This document shows, one piece after another, positions 26,707 through 37,006 of a stretch of 64,000 bases of DNA (positions are counted from its first letter, which is position 1; the number at the start of each line of letters is the position of its first letter). The DNA comes from Sipunculus nudus (taxonomy: Eukaryota > Annelida > Sipuncula > Golfingiida > Sipunculidae): contig CM049313.1 in assembly GCA_026874595.1 (NCBI GenBank), forward strand, positions 53,307,659 to 53,371,658, read 5' to 3'. Both the position numbers and the translations under genes were made by a program. The notes below the pieces were generated by a model. The model ran no database searches and was not told the DNA's origin. It was given only the letters and a program-made list of their open reading frames with translations.

Positions 26707-26916
26707 GTATCCCCGCCGGTACAGGAGAGCCTGCAGCGGTACGCTGAGATGTCACCCGAAGAGCTAGCCACCACTGTTGATGAGGAAGCCTTATTAGAAA
26801 ACTTAAAGAACGTCGACACCAGTCAAAGGGCAAGTATTCCCGCCCTGACTATATTTAGTGGCGTTATTGTGACGTTCTTAAAACTCGAAGTATTGTTAAT
26901 ATTGTCTATGGTATAA
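26707..26916 (+). CDS. mucin-like gene, last visible coding exon (cytoplasmic tail 2)
   Basis: The acceptor TGTTACCAG (ending 26706) enters in phase 0, matching the previous exon. It encodes an acidic tail: VSPPVQESLQRYAEMSPEEL and later DEEALLENLKN, 41 residues up to Arg at 26829. There are two possible ends. A GC-type donor (AGG followed by GCAAGT at 26830), a near-perfect GC-AG consensus, would splice to an exon I could not identify. Otherwise the frame reads through to TAA at 26914-26916, adding 28 mostly hydrophobic residues. The abrupt change from acidic to hydrophobic after 26829 favours splicing; an AATAAA at 27236 favours ending here. Confidence 0.6.
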   Translation, partial: VSPPVQESLQRYAEMSPEELATTVDEEALLENLKNVDTSQRASIPALTIFSGVIVTFLKLEVLLILSMV

Positions 26917-27235
26917 TGAATCGTGACTTATAACTGTTGACGCAATTATCAGGCTCACGATCTGAAGAACAAAAACTGTCTCGTGATTTAATACTTGGAA
27001 CGCAAGTTATCGGGCCCAGTATCTATATATCGTGTAAAACAGATAACTGTAAACATGTAATATGGAAATACAGGACAAGACGTTCGGGCGAATGCTTAAT
27101 GATGATGAAACGTACACGAATTCTCAAGTTTGTGAAACGATTTATTTTACGGGAAAAAAATCATTAGTAATCGGAGACAACGTAATATATGCCAAATACT
27201 GGTTATATACGGGGAAAAAAACTTCCCTAAAAAGC

Positions 27236-27241
27236 AATAAA
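27236..27241 (+). promoter_or_regulatory. candidate polyadenylation signal AATAAA
   Basis: AATAAA in the + orientation, 320 bp after the read-through stop of the mucin gene. The hexamer is common in AT-rich DNA. Confidence 0.3.
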
Positions 27242-27697
27242 TACAAGAACAGGCGTTCTATCATGCAAACTGACGTGCAGTTGATCATACTTACACGGCG
27301 CGAAAATAAATCACCTTTGAGGTCAATGAACAAGGTTAAGAGCTTTCCTGCTGTTTTTGTACCAATGCATTAAAATTTTAGCCCTGCCTGGGCTTTAGTG
27401 TATTGATGTTTACTGCTAAAATGCTTCAAATGAAACGTGGTTCCATGTACCGATAGACGCGACGTAACACAGTTCTAGATCTCATCACTTAAGCCCTGTT
27501 AAGTCTGTATGGCGAATCCCTGATATTTGCATATATTAGGGCGTCACAAAGCTCCTGACTTTTCCCTCGCATTTACATATCAGGCCGCCTAGCCTCCTGT
27601 GAATGGCATCGTTGCTATGAGGAGGCTGACAGCGTCCCATAGGCAATAGACAGCTCAACCCGCTTGGTAACATTCGCACTGAAATCATGCATGTTTT

Positions 27698-27723
27698 CCG
27701 AAAGTCCATACATGGACTTTCGG
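27698..27723. other. perfect 11-bp-arm stem-loop
   Basis: CCGAAAGTCCA, a TACA loop, then TGGACTTTCGG. No U-run follows it and no gene ends at it, so it is not called as a terminator. Confidence 0.6.
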
Positions 27724-28013
27724 GTCCTTTGATACTTGCAGACTCTGCTGTTCGAACATACGGCCATAGGCAAATTTAAGTGTTTTGTAGACAAGGTCGC
27801 ATCGACTTTGTACTGTGTATTTGTTAGTGTTCAATTTACACATGAAAGTTGAGTTGAGTTGCCAACGCGGAACGTCGTGATTGTTTCAGTCAGCCGGTAC
27901 ATGAATAACAGTTTGACTGCGTTCGTCGCGTGTGGACCTGAATATCTCACGCTGATTTGCTGAGCTGGAGACACATTTTAAAACCGGCCTGCTGCAATAA
28001 GCATTGGTCTAAT

Positions 28014-29346
28014 CACAGGCGCTTGAATCGCTATTTGTGTTGATCTTGGTTTAAATAGTGTTCAATTTACCTTAACAACAATCCCCTACCGTTTAATGAG
28101 CTTTAAACCATGTTATATCGTTTGCCGCTCTTGTTTATATAATAGATACACAAGGCCGGCTTCCAAGTCTGCGGACGAGTCTGTATCCATTAAGCGACGA
28201 ACAGACAGATTTATCCCAGATTACTATTTCCATCATTATCAACCAATCAGGTGTTAGGTTCCAGGTACGCTCTTTACACAGCGCTTTACCTAAAGGGCTA
28301 CTACCTATATCGTAAGGCGCTGTTTGTTATGACCTCGTATCCTGAATTGCAACACTAGAGGGGAGCACTGTATTTTTGTCCAATCAGATGAGACCTTGTG
28401 CTGGAAGACAAAGCAAAGCGAGGAATACACGGAGCCAATCATATTCATTTCTTTTTGAGTGACAGCTCATCCCCCAGCGTAACCGTCTGAACAGGCCACA
28501 GGCTCAGAGAGAATTGCCCCTGACGTGGTTTGCTTAGGGCCTTGTGCGCATAGGATGCTCGGCCGGTGAGCTGTAATTCAAACGAAACGTAACAACAAAG
28601 GCTGCGTGCACCTCGCTGGCTGGTTTCAGTTCTGCAGACAACAGATACATGGCTACGCTAACATATTCATAATGTCATAATGTCATAGTCGATGATGCGA
28701 GAATGCAGAGGGAGCAATTTAAATTCGACCGGAAAATCGTCAAGCGACGCTTGAAGCGCAGCAATGGGCGGAGCCAGGATGCCTGTCGAGTGTTTGTTTA
28801 TTGGCATCTGATTGGCTGCTTGTCACATCATACGCACGTTTATTTCAGTGGACAACGAACCGCCATCTGGTGTCTAAATATATCATAAACGGTCACAGCT
28901 AGCAGCGTGAAAATCAGTTGCTTCTTTAGAAGCGCAAGATTTCCGCTGCCTCGGGAGCGTAGGTTCCAGGGGGGAATCCTTACTGCTGACCAAGATACAT
29001 GGGGATTTCCTTGTTTGGGGTAACAGCTGCTTAATGGATACAGACTAGTTACAAGAGCTCATTACATGCGGTACACTGTGTGTATTGGAATTGTTGATGC
29101 TTTTATAGAAAGAAGAACTGGCCATTTAACCACTGTAAGTTTCTTCCCTCGAAAATCTTTCAATTGATTTCTTGTATTATCGCCTACCCGTCCGCAGACT
29201 TGGGAGCCGGCCTTGTGTATCTATTATATAAACAAGTACCGGCAAACGATATAACATGGTTTAAAGCTCATTAAACGGTAGGGGATTGTTGTTAAGGTTA
29301 ATTGAACACTATTTAAACCAAGATCAACACAAATAGCGATTCAAGC
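28014..29346. mobile_element. non-autonomous DNA element with ~157-bp inverted arms, host of a nested insertion
   Basis: 28020-28176 and 29190-29347 are inverted copies with few differences. A further inverted pair lies inside (28178-28194 and 29030-29046). The 8-mer GGTCTAAT occurs just outside both arms (28006-28013 and 29347-29354) and could be a target-site duplication, as hAT elements make, although the left end then has 6-7 extra bases. No transposase frame is inside. The element was later split by the insertion at 28266-28961. Confidence 0.75.
28266..28961 (+). mobile_element. ~700-bp non-autonomous DNA transposon with 9-bp TSD, copy 1
   Basis: Begins TACGCTC and ends GAGCGTA; the termini match again further in (CAGCG and its complement), giving short imperfect inverted repeats. 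It is flanked by a perfect 9-bp direct repeat, GGTTCCAGG, at 28257-28265 and 28962-28970. A second copy of almost the same length with its own 9-bp duplication is at 59569-60268, which proves mobility. Nine-base duplications are typical of Mutator-like elements. A 61-codon ORF at 28703 is not credible as a gene. Confidence 0.9.
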
Positions 29347-29354
29347 GGTCTAAT

Positions 29355-30007
29355 AAACAGTGACACTGATTCACTGAGGCTGAGGATCATATATAGTGTT
29401 AAAAATCTTGCCGTACTTAAATAGCCGAGGACCTAAACATATTAAGACTGATAAAATTGGAATAGATATATAGCTAACTGGAAGCCCACAATAGGCTGTT
29501 ACTAAATAAACCATATTGGTTTTGAAAAAAAGAATTATGGGAAAGACCACTTGGTTACTCCTTACGTCACTGGGAAAGACCTTAGTTCAGCGAGGCGATG
29601 ATGTGTAGCGCTGACTGTCCAGAACGGCCTAAGTTGACCAGTCGATGAAATAAGAGGGTCAGAGAGAGTAATTAGTTATGTAAGTTGCCGCGTGGTAGCA
29701 GTACCGGCACTAAATGCGACAAAGTGAGAGCCGTTTGATATCTCTGTCAGAGCCATTTCATTCACGGGGCCAGTCTATAAAAATTCCGCATCTTTCTTAC
29801 AAGCAGGTCACTCGCTGCGTCGCGTTGAGACCTTGCTCAATGAGCCGCCGTTGCAAAAGCATGAATTTCTTCAGATAATTTCATGATGATTCAAATATAT
29901 CATCCCGTAAAAAGGATTTAGGATGAGCAAAGGTCTTCAAATGCTGACATTATGTTTATATGTTCCCGTAACATCGTTTAGACCGCTTAGATAACTCACA
30001 ATAATGA

Positions 30008-30067
<60 letters not shown>

Positions 30068-30598
30068 ATTATTATTATTATTGTTTCCAGTATGTCATCC
30101 AGAGAGCGAGGCTATCAGACTTCAGCACGTCCGACCTGGTGCGGGTTTGAATTGGGAACGGTGTCGACCTCTTAATTCATTATATATTGAGTTCTGCAGC
30201 AGACACACTGCCCCCCTTACAAAACGTCAGCAGGACATGCAAATAATTTGAATGATTGTATTAAAAAAAGTGATAATACATTTAAAATTCGGTTAGACTT
30301 TGTTGCATACGCAAAGCAATATAAACGTAGTATTTGACAATATTAAACGACAGCGTGAATATATACCCTGTAATATTTTATACATAAAAAGTGTTTAAGT
30401 TCGAGTTGGAGGACATAACATTTTATCTTTAAGTTTTGATAATGAACTTATGTATATATTTGTGGAGAATAAAGAAATTTTATGTTATAAGGTAAATTTT
30501 TCGCTTGAATATTGTCACGATTAGGATCAAGACGGTTTAACCGAATTGGGTTCACAGGGATATTCTGGGTGGTCACGGCTGCAATTTTGCTACAGCCA
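29355..30598. other. gene-free stretch
   Basis: AT-rich DNA with an (AT)n/(ATT)n run at 30011-30082. TATAAAAA near 29775, followed by a GC-richer stretch, is reminiscent of a core promoter, but no gene follows it. Confidence 0.35.
30011..30082. repeat. (AT)n followed by (ATT)n microsatellite
   Basis: About 25 AT dinucleotides pass directly into about 7 ATT trinucleotides. Confidence 0.95.
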
Positions 30599-30607
30599 CA
30601 ATGAAAA

Positions 30608-30995
30608 TAGTCTCGCCAAGAGACGCCAGGTGCCGCTAGCGCTCTGCACCAGTACGTCTGTTATTGGACGCCATTTTTTTTTAATAACGGAGGTGTTATT
30701 TTGCATGCGCAAGGAATCCCCTTATTATCCCACCCTCGCAATAGACAAGCAAAAGTGGATAATTTTTGCCACACAAGCAACAATATTGTTTACTTGTCTT
30801 TGTTGGGGTCTGCCGGGTCTGTGCAACAGTGCAAGGACCACATCCATTCTGGATTCACCTCCGGATGCTAAGGGGGTTTCCTAGCGCATGGCAAACATCA
30901 CTTCCGTTTTTCAAGATTCTTGAAAAAAAAGACGTCCAATAACGGACATACTGATGCAGAGCGGTAGCGGCACCTGGCGTCTGTTGGAGAGACTA
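30608..30995. mobile_element. 388-bp MITE with ~70-bp inverted ends and 9-bp TSD
   Basis: The left end TAGTCTCGCCAAGAGACGCC and the complement of the right end TAGTCTCTCCAACAGACGCC match, and the similarity continues inward for about 70 bp. It is flanked by a perfect 9-bp direct repeat, CAATGAAAA, at 30599-30607 and 30996-31004. The 112-codon ORF at 30546-30884 overlaps the left end and most of the element and is taken as spurious. A 9-bp duplication with long inverted ends points to the Mutator-like group, distinct in sequence from the 28266 element. Confidence 0.88.
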
Positions 30996-31004
30996 CAATG
31001 AAAA

Positions 31005-31996
31005 CCGAGAGCGATACGCCCTCTATACAACGTAATTTTTAGAGCGTCAGACTTTGTCCGATATCTTATATCAGTCGAAACATTTCAATATCCTGATCAA
31101 CACATAAGCATTACACTGTTTGTGAAATTTAAGAATATCAGAAAATGAAGTTTCTCCCAATATTGTCTGTGACAGGGTTATTGAAAAATGATTTGGTATT
31201 GAAGTCTTGTGTAACCAATTAATCCCATCTATGTGAAAGTATTTATGTCTTAAACAATATTGAAAATATTTAACTGTTACTGATATAAGACAGTGTGAGA
31301 ACTTCATTTATATAGCCTGATCTGTCTATATATACGTATGTCTGCTTGTATGCATGTATGTCAGTATGTGTACATGAACTTGTACATCAAAAGCACATTT
31401 TCACTTGTAGATGACCCAGATTCAAGAAAGTATACGGAATTTTTTTTAAACTGCTCACTCACTCAAAATTATTCAGTGAGGCATGGATTCTGCAGTCTTT
31501 GTTTTGTTGAGAATATATATCTCATTTAATTGTGGTTATCTATAAATAATACCAGTTTTAAACTACATGTATTTGTTCACATGTTAACAAGCGGGCTGTA
31601 AACTAAACAGAAAACACAGAGCATTTTCACTGGTTCATTCAGTCACATGGTTTAAGTTCAATAGTCAGTTTCCCCCTTCTCTGCAAGTTTACCGGAATCA
31701 TAAAAAAATACGTGAGGAAGGAGTTAATCGTTGATTGTTTAACAAAAAAGATATAAAGTCCGTAAACGTGAAAACCCAATGAAATCGAGCATGTCTTGAT
31801 ATTTCATCAAACACCATACTAACGACATCTGCCTGAGACGTTTTACATTCGGGGTTCGGGTTTAGGTAGATATATAATTTATCAAATTATAATAGTGTCA
31901 GAGACGAACTTAACGTTTACTAGATTTCTTTCGTAGTTTTTTACTTGATTTTTTAAATGTTTTATAATATAATTATTATGATTATTCACCGGTTAC
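31005..31996. other. gene-free stretch
   Basis: AT-rich DNA with only short ORFs and TATG/CATG-rich sequence around 31335-31380. Nothing else supported. Confidence 0.4.
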
Positions 31997-32206
31997 CAGG
32001 AGCGGATCCATGGGAGGGGTCCCGGTTTTTTTAAGTCACCACAACCTTTTAAGAATTTTAGACCATAATATGTTTTAGGGTTTTAGACCAATTTTTGCGG
32101 CCTGCACCTCTCCCCCTTTTCCGGATCACGGGACTTTTGTTTAAGTTTTGTCATTAGTCCTCCTGGGTTTGGACCCCTACTTTTCCGTGTCATGGATCCA
32201 GCCCTG
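31997..32206. mobile_element. ~210-bp hAT-like MITE
   Basis: Begins CAGGAGCGGATCCATG and ends CATGGATCCAGCCCTG, imperfect inverted termini starting CAG and ending CTG as in hAT elements. The flanks GGTTACC and GTTTACC resemble a degenerate target duplication. Another sequence with a similar terminus (CAGGGGCAGATCCAGG) occurs at 58785. Confidence 0.55.
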
Positions 32207-32214
32207 TTTACCCA

Positions 32215-32561
32215 GGGACTAAGAAAGTTATAAACTGAAACGTATGCGGCAGCAGAGACCGAATTAACCATTAAAAAGTGAAAACAGACACTGAACCAAA
32301 CTTTATAAACTTGTAGAATAGCACTGAATCGCCGGTGTTAGCCATACTTTTGTATACATTATTTCTCCTAACCGAAGCGAGCCATTACATGGTAAACAAA
32401 GCAGCAGCTAGTCCGTTCACAACGACTCATGCGATAATCTGACTGGATTTACACAAACGAACGGACGACCCTTGAACTAGTCTTAATAAAACAGTAAAAC
32501 AATTTTAGGACACAAAAAAGCAACCTTCCCTCTGATTCACCCACCGACAAACTCTACCAAG

Positions 32562-32592
<31 letters not shown>

Positions 32593-33080
32593 CACGCCCG
32601 TCTCATAAATTCATACATCTTGAAGATCACCTTAACATACCAATGATGATGCAATCTAATTGGCCTTTATTTCGTCACATAACAGTGGAACGATCACACC
32701 AATACTGTCTAACCAATAAAAACTTTGTTCCAGGCATAACAACAGTTGAAGTGAAACCCGCCTGTCTTGAACCAACCCTTTGACAATCGGTTTACAAATC
32801 GGTTTACAAGCGCTGAACAAAACGAGGGATTAAACTCCTGTTTAAACAGTGCGGCGGGTGACTCTTGTTGCAACATACTCCTAACTTTCTCTCCGGTACG
32901 ACTTAAAACAGTTTAACCATTTAACGGGCACAATTAATCCGAATGATCCTGACTAAATCATTGTAGACGACTATTCAAGCAACCACAATGTTTACAAACG
33001 TGGGAGAGGCATATTTTAACTATGAACATAAATAACATATTGCTTATCATATTAAACCCCAATATCTCTTTGCCAAAAAC
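32215..33080. other. gene-free stretch with poly-T run
   Basis: Contains a T22-24 run at 32561-32584. No gene or repeat otherwise recognised. Confidence 0.4.
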
Positions 33081-34050
33081 GATGAAACTGGCGTTATCTC
33101 CGTAGACGATGTAACAGGTGTGATCCCCGTGGACAATGGAACTGTTGTATTCCCCGTTGACGATGGAACTTGTGTGTTCCCCGTTGACGATGAAACTGTT
33201 GTATTCCCCGTTCACGATGGAACTGGTGTGTTCCATGTTCACGGTGGAACTGGTGTGTTCCCCGTAGACGATGGAACTGTTGTATTCCCCGTTGACGATG
33301 GAACTGGTGTGTTCCCTGTTGACGATGGAACTGTTGTGTTTCCTGTTGACGATGGAACGGTTTGGTTCCCCTTTGACGATGGAACTGTTGTGTTTCCCGT
33401 AGACGATGGAACTGTTGTGTTACCCGTAGACGATGGAACTGGTGTGTTCCCCGTGTACGATGGAACTGTTGTATTCCCCGTTGACGATGGAACTGGCGTG
33501 TTCCCCGTTGACGATGGAACGATTCTTTTCCCCGTAGACGATGGAACTGGTGTGTTCCCCGTGGGCGATGGAATTACTGTATTCCCCGTTGGCGACGGAA
33601 CTGTTGTGTATCCCTTTGACGATGGAACTGTTGGGTTCCCCGTTGACGATCGAAATGGTTTTTTCCCCATTGACGATCGAACTGGTGTGTTCCCCGTTGA
33701 CGATGGAACTGATGTGTTCTCCGTTGACGATGAAACTGTTGTGTTCCCCGTTGGCGGTGGAACGTTTGTGTTCCCTGTTGATGATGGAACTGTTGTTTTG
33801 CCTGTTGACGATGGAACTGTTTGGTTCCCCTTTGACGATGGAACTGTTGTGTTTCCCGTTGACAATGGAACTGATGTATTCCCCGTTGAGGATGGAACTG
33901 TTGTGTTACCTGTTGACGATGGAACTGGTGTGTTCCCCGTTGACGATGGAACTGGTGTGTTCCCCGTTGACGATGAAACTGTTGTGTTCCCTGTAGACGA
34001 TGGAACTGGTGTTCTTCCAATTTGCAATGGAGTTGGTGTTTTCCCCGTTG
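33081..34050. repeat. 27-bp minisatellite (about 36 units), mostly coding on the minus strand
   Basis: The unit on the + strand is close to GACGATGGAACTGTTGTGTT followed by CCCCGTT. On the minus strand it encodes the 9-residue SSTGNTTVP. About 30 units lie inside the receptor reading frame and about 6 lie beyond its stop. Confidence 0.9.
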
Positions 34051-34424
34051 AAGACGTCAGATATTTTCTTCGCATGACGGTATATGCTACGGCATTGAAC
34101 ATGCCACCCCAGTTACTGAAAATGACGATAGATGTCAGCAGCACCCGTCCCGGTGGCTCCCACAGCGCCCAAATATCATATACAATGAGCGGGAACCACT
34201 GTAAAAGATACGCTATGATGAATAGCAACATAACACGGGCCGACTTGTGATACCGCCGTTTTCGGTCAGTGTCGAGCTGCGATTCGGAAATCGGTCCTGA
34301 TGATCTCATCTTCCACCAGATGGCGCCATAGCACACGGCGCTTGCCGCGAAGATCAGCGTCAGAAGCCATCCTTTCACTATGTTCATGATACGGCCAAGT
34401 TGACTTCCAATAGCAAACAAACAC
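33239..34424 (-). CDS. seven-transmembrane receptor, exon 2 (TM5-TM7 and repeat tail)
   Basis: The minus-strand acceptor ATATATACAG (upstream of 34424) joins in phase 2 to the exon at 37007. The join reads GAWCLFAIGSQ, restoring a Trp-Cys in extracellular loop 2. TM5 is about residues 235-256 (GWLLTLIFAASAVCYGAI), TM6 about 278-302 (ARVMLLFIIAYLLQWF) and TM7 about 310-332 (LLTSIVIFSNWGGMFNAVAY), followed by a basic helix-8-like TVMRRKYL. The tail from about residue 340 to 611 is 9-residue repeats rich in Ser/Thr/Pro (SSTGNTTVP), possible phosphorylation substrate. The stop TGA arises from a TCA to TGA change within one repeat unit, and the array continues past it. The spliced protein is 611 residues. 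Confidence 0.75.
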
Positions 34425-34869
34425 CTGTATATATGGATAATAATATATATATATTATTTTATTCTTCTTGCTTTAATTGTCTTGTACCTTTGAAATTTTC
34501 ATAATTATTCACTATATATTATTCTCATCTAAAATATATGATAGGAAATACAACTGCTACTAGTGGAATTATGTACATAAAAGACATTAGAACATAGGAT
34601 CATTATCACATAATCATAAAAATAATCATTTAAAAACTTGATTACTTTCCTCCTTAATTGCAGTTTCATTTTACGATGTGAGCAAATCCCTTGATGCATT
34701 CGAACAAGCCATATTCAATGATGCACTGTAAAATGCCTAAATCATGTGAATTTATTTATAAATTGAACACCTGTATTTACATGGGGTCGGAGGCACACAA
34801 AACTTGTGGCCCATGGACCATGACGCTCAGCTCAATTCAAGAAATATTGCACAATGAGCAAAATGACTG

Positions 34870-35600
34870 CAAGTGCTAAAACATTATGAATTTTGTGAAG
34901 AGTCCTTAGAAATGTCTGCTTTATGAAAAAACTCTCCAAGACAGATTGACATGCCAAATTTCAGACAAATACCTTGAACCACTCCTGAGATATGAGCAAT
35001 TTTCACCCAAAGCACATGTAGGTAAGGACGCCACAGGAAAATGATTGCAGGTGGCTCCACCAGTCTTGAGTACAAGATGGAGGAGTCCAAAATTTATAGG
35101 TATGCACCAATTCAGGCCAATACGGCAAATCACTCCTGAAAAAGGGCATTTATCTATTCTACAAAACCAGGAAAATATGTTGGGTCACCTGTCTGGTTTA
35201 CGAGAAAACTTTCCAAGATGGATGGACATGCCAAATTTCAGACCAATATATCTGGAACCATTCCTGAGATATGAGCAATTTTCACAAAAAGAAATATACC
35301 GATGGACGGAACGCAAAAACTACTGCAGACGGCATCACCCGTCTTGTTTACGAGATGTAGGTGTTGAGGATCTATGAACATGCACAGTTTCAACCCAATA
35401 CATTGAAGAACCACTAAGACGATCAGCTTGAATATGCACAGATGGACACTACGCAAAAAGTATTGTAGGTGGCGCCACCAATCGCAATTATGAGATCGAG
35501 AGATCCAAGATCTATGGACATACAAACTTTTAGCACAATACATTGAGCCACTCCTGAGATTCGTACTGCACAGAAAGGATTGCTGGTGGTGCCACCTTTC
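34870..35600. repeat. degenerate repeat units with GTGGC(G/T)CCACC motifs
   Basis: Phrases such as TTTCAGACCAATA, CTCCTGAGATATGAGCAATT and GGTGGCTCCACCAGTCTTG recur every ~180-200 bp with heavy divergence. The same palindromic GTGGCGCCAC core occurs in the unrelated repeat at 49.2-50.8 kb. Short ORFs here are noncoding. Confidence 0.6.
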
Positions 35601-35699
35601 TTTGTTAGGCACAACAACATAGGTGAAGGAACAACTATGCTGGGTTTTGGAAAGATTGGTCCAAGGGTCTCAGAGGAGTTATCTGGAAACCAACGCAGA

Positions 35700-36640
35700 G
35701 TGTTTGAACCACATTTTTTAATTATTCTGGGGGGGGGGGGGACTTACGAGCCCCATAGCTTGGAGAATATGGGTAACAGAGACCATGTTTCAGATTTCCA
35801 TAGAGACTTTTCATGAACCTCCATTTGATGTTGAGTTAGAAGATTCCAGGTCCAGCAATTACATTTTGTGCCCTTTTAACAGATCTATGACAGCTTCTTT
35901 GAAGGTATTAAAAATAGAGAAAAAAATCTTAAAGATTGGAAAGAATATAAGTGGCGCCACCAGTCTGCAAGAAGTGATGGAACATCCCATGATCAATATT
36001 CATGCAAAGAATTAAGGTGATCAATGCAGTAGTTATTCAGATACTTGAGCTTTTGTATCAAATTTTGCATTATTCTGGGAGGTACTTCGGAGCCCCATAG
36101 CTCAATGGATATGGGTAACAGAGACCTTATTTCAGGTTTTCAAAGAGATTTTTAATGGACCTCTTTGGGTATTTAGTTTGAAGATTCCAGATTAAGTGGT
36201 TACGATTTGTGCCCTGTTAACAGATGACAGTTTCATTGCAGGTCTGAAAAAAAAAGAGAACAAAATTCGTAAAAATTGGAAAAAATATAGGTGACGACAT
36301 CAGTATGCAGGAAGTGATGGAACATCCCATGATCAATATTCATGCAAAGAATCATAGTGATCAATGCAGTAGTTATTCAGATACTCCAGCTTTTGTATCA
36401 AATTTTGCATTATTTTTTTTTTTTTTTTTGGGGGGGGGGGTACTTACGAGCCCTATAGCTCGCAGGATATGGCTAACAGAAACCTAATTCCTAGTTTCCA
36501 AAAGATTTTTCATGTACCTCCCTTGATGTGAAGTTAGAAGATTCCAGGTCCAGCGGTAACGTTTTGTGCCTTGTTAACGGACGGCCGGACGGACGCCGGA
36601 CAAAGGGTGATCGCTAGAGCTCAGATGACTTTCAATCAGC
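35700..36640. repeat. three tandem ~340-bp units ending in a GGACGGACGCCGGAC motif
   Basis: TGGAACATCCCATGATCAAT occurs at about 35978 and 36319, and GATCAATGCAGTAGTTATTC at about 36019 and 36359, giving a ~340-bp period. The third unit is partial and has a T18 plus G10 tract at 36412-36440. It ends with GGACGGCCGGACGGACGCCG and AGCTGAGCTAATAAAAA, the sort of tail seen on mollusc interspersed repeats. Confidence 0.7.
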
Positions 36641-37006
36641 TGAGCTAATAAAAAATGAGCACAACTTTTATCGTTCTGGCGCTACAGAAATACAGCTTTA
36701 TTTATACAGTAGTGTAACGTTCAGTCTATTTTTGTTAAAGATCTGATTGCATTCTAGACAGATATATTCGAATGTATTGCTAGTTACTTTGCTTTAAAAA
36801 CCCATTATTGTAGCTTCAATATAGGGATAGTCACTGTCAGGATGTCAGGAAAGTCAAGTTCCGAGGTTAAAAATGTACATGACTTTACGTATAAGGCAGC
36901 TTCTAACATAGCGAGAAATATGTACAACTAGGCAGTGGAAAGCTATTCTGAGGGTTCCGAAAGATGATCGATGGATTATGGTAGTGTTTGATAACGTTTT
37001 ACTCAC

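Larger units (their letters stand above)
26917..28005. other. 3' flank of the mucin gene
   Basis: No convincing gene. Contains a poly-A signal candidate at 27236 and a perfect stem-loop at 27698-27723. Small ORFs at 26937-27373 have no domain-like features. Confidence 0.4.
34425..37006 (-). other. intron of the 7TM receptor gene, full of degenerate repeats
   Basis: Bounded by GTGAGT (from 37006 downwards on the minus strand) and ATATACAG. Its content is two families of tandem or dispersed repeats (34870-35600 and 35700-36640). Confidence 0.65.

Noticed and set aside
29774-29782. TATAAAAA as a promoter
   Set aside because: No gene or transcript-like ORF follows. TATA-like words are common in this AT-rich DNA.
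30546-30884. 112-codon ORF
   Set aside because: Overlaps the left end and most of a 388-bp MITE and its target duplication. Noncoding.
33120-34250. + strand ORF of 376 codons with VFPVDDGTVV repeats
   Set aside because: Reverse reading of the receptor tail minisatellite. It crosses the TM6-TM7 coding region in antisense and has no domains of its own.
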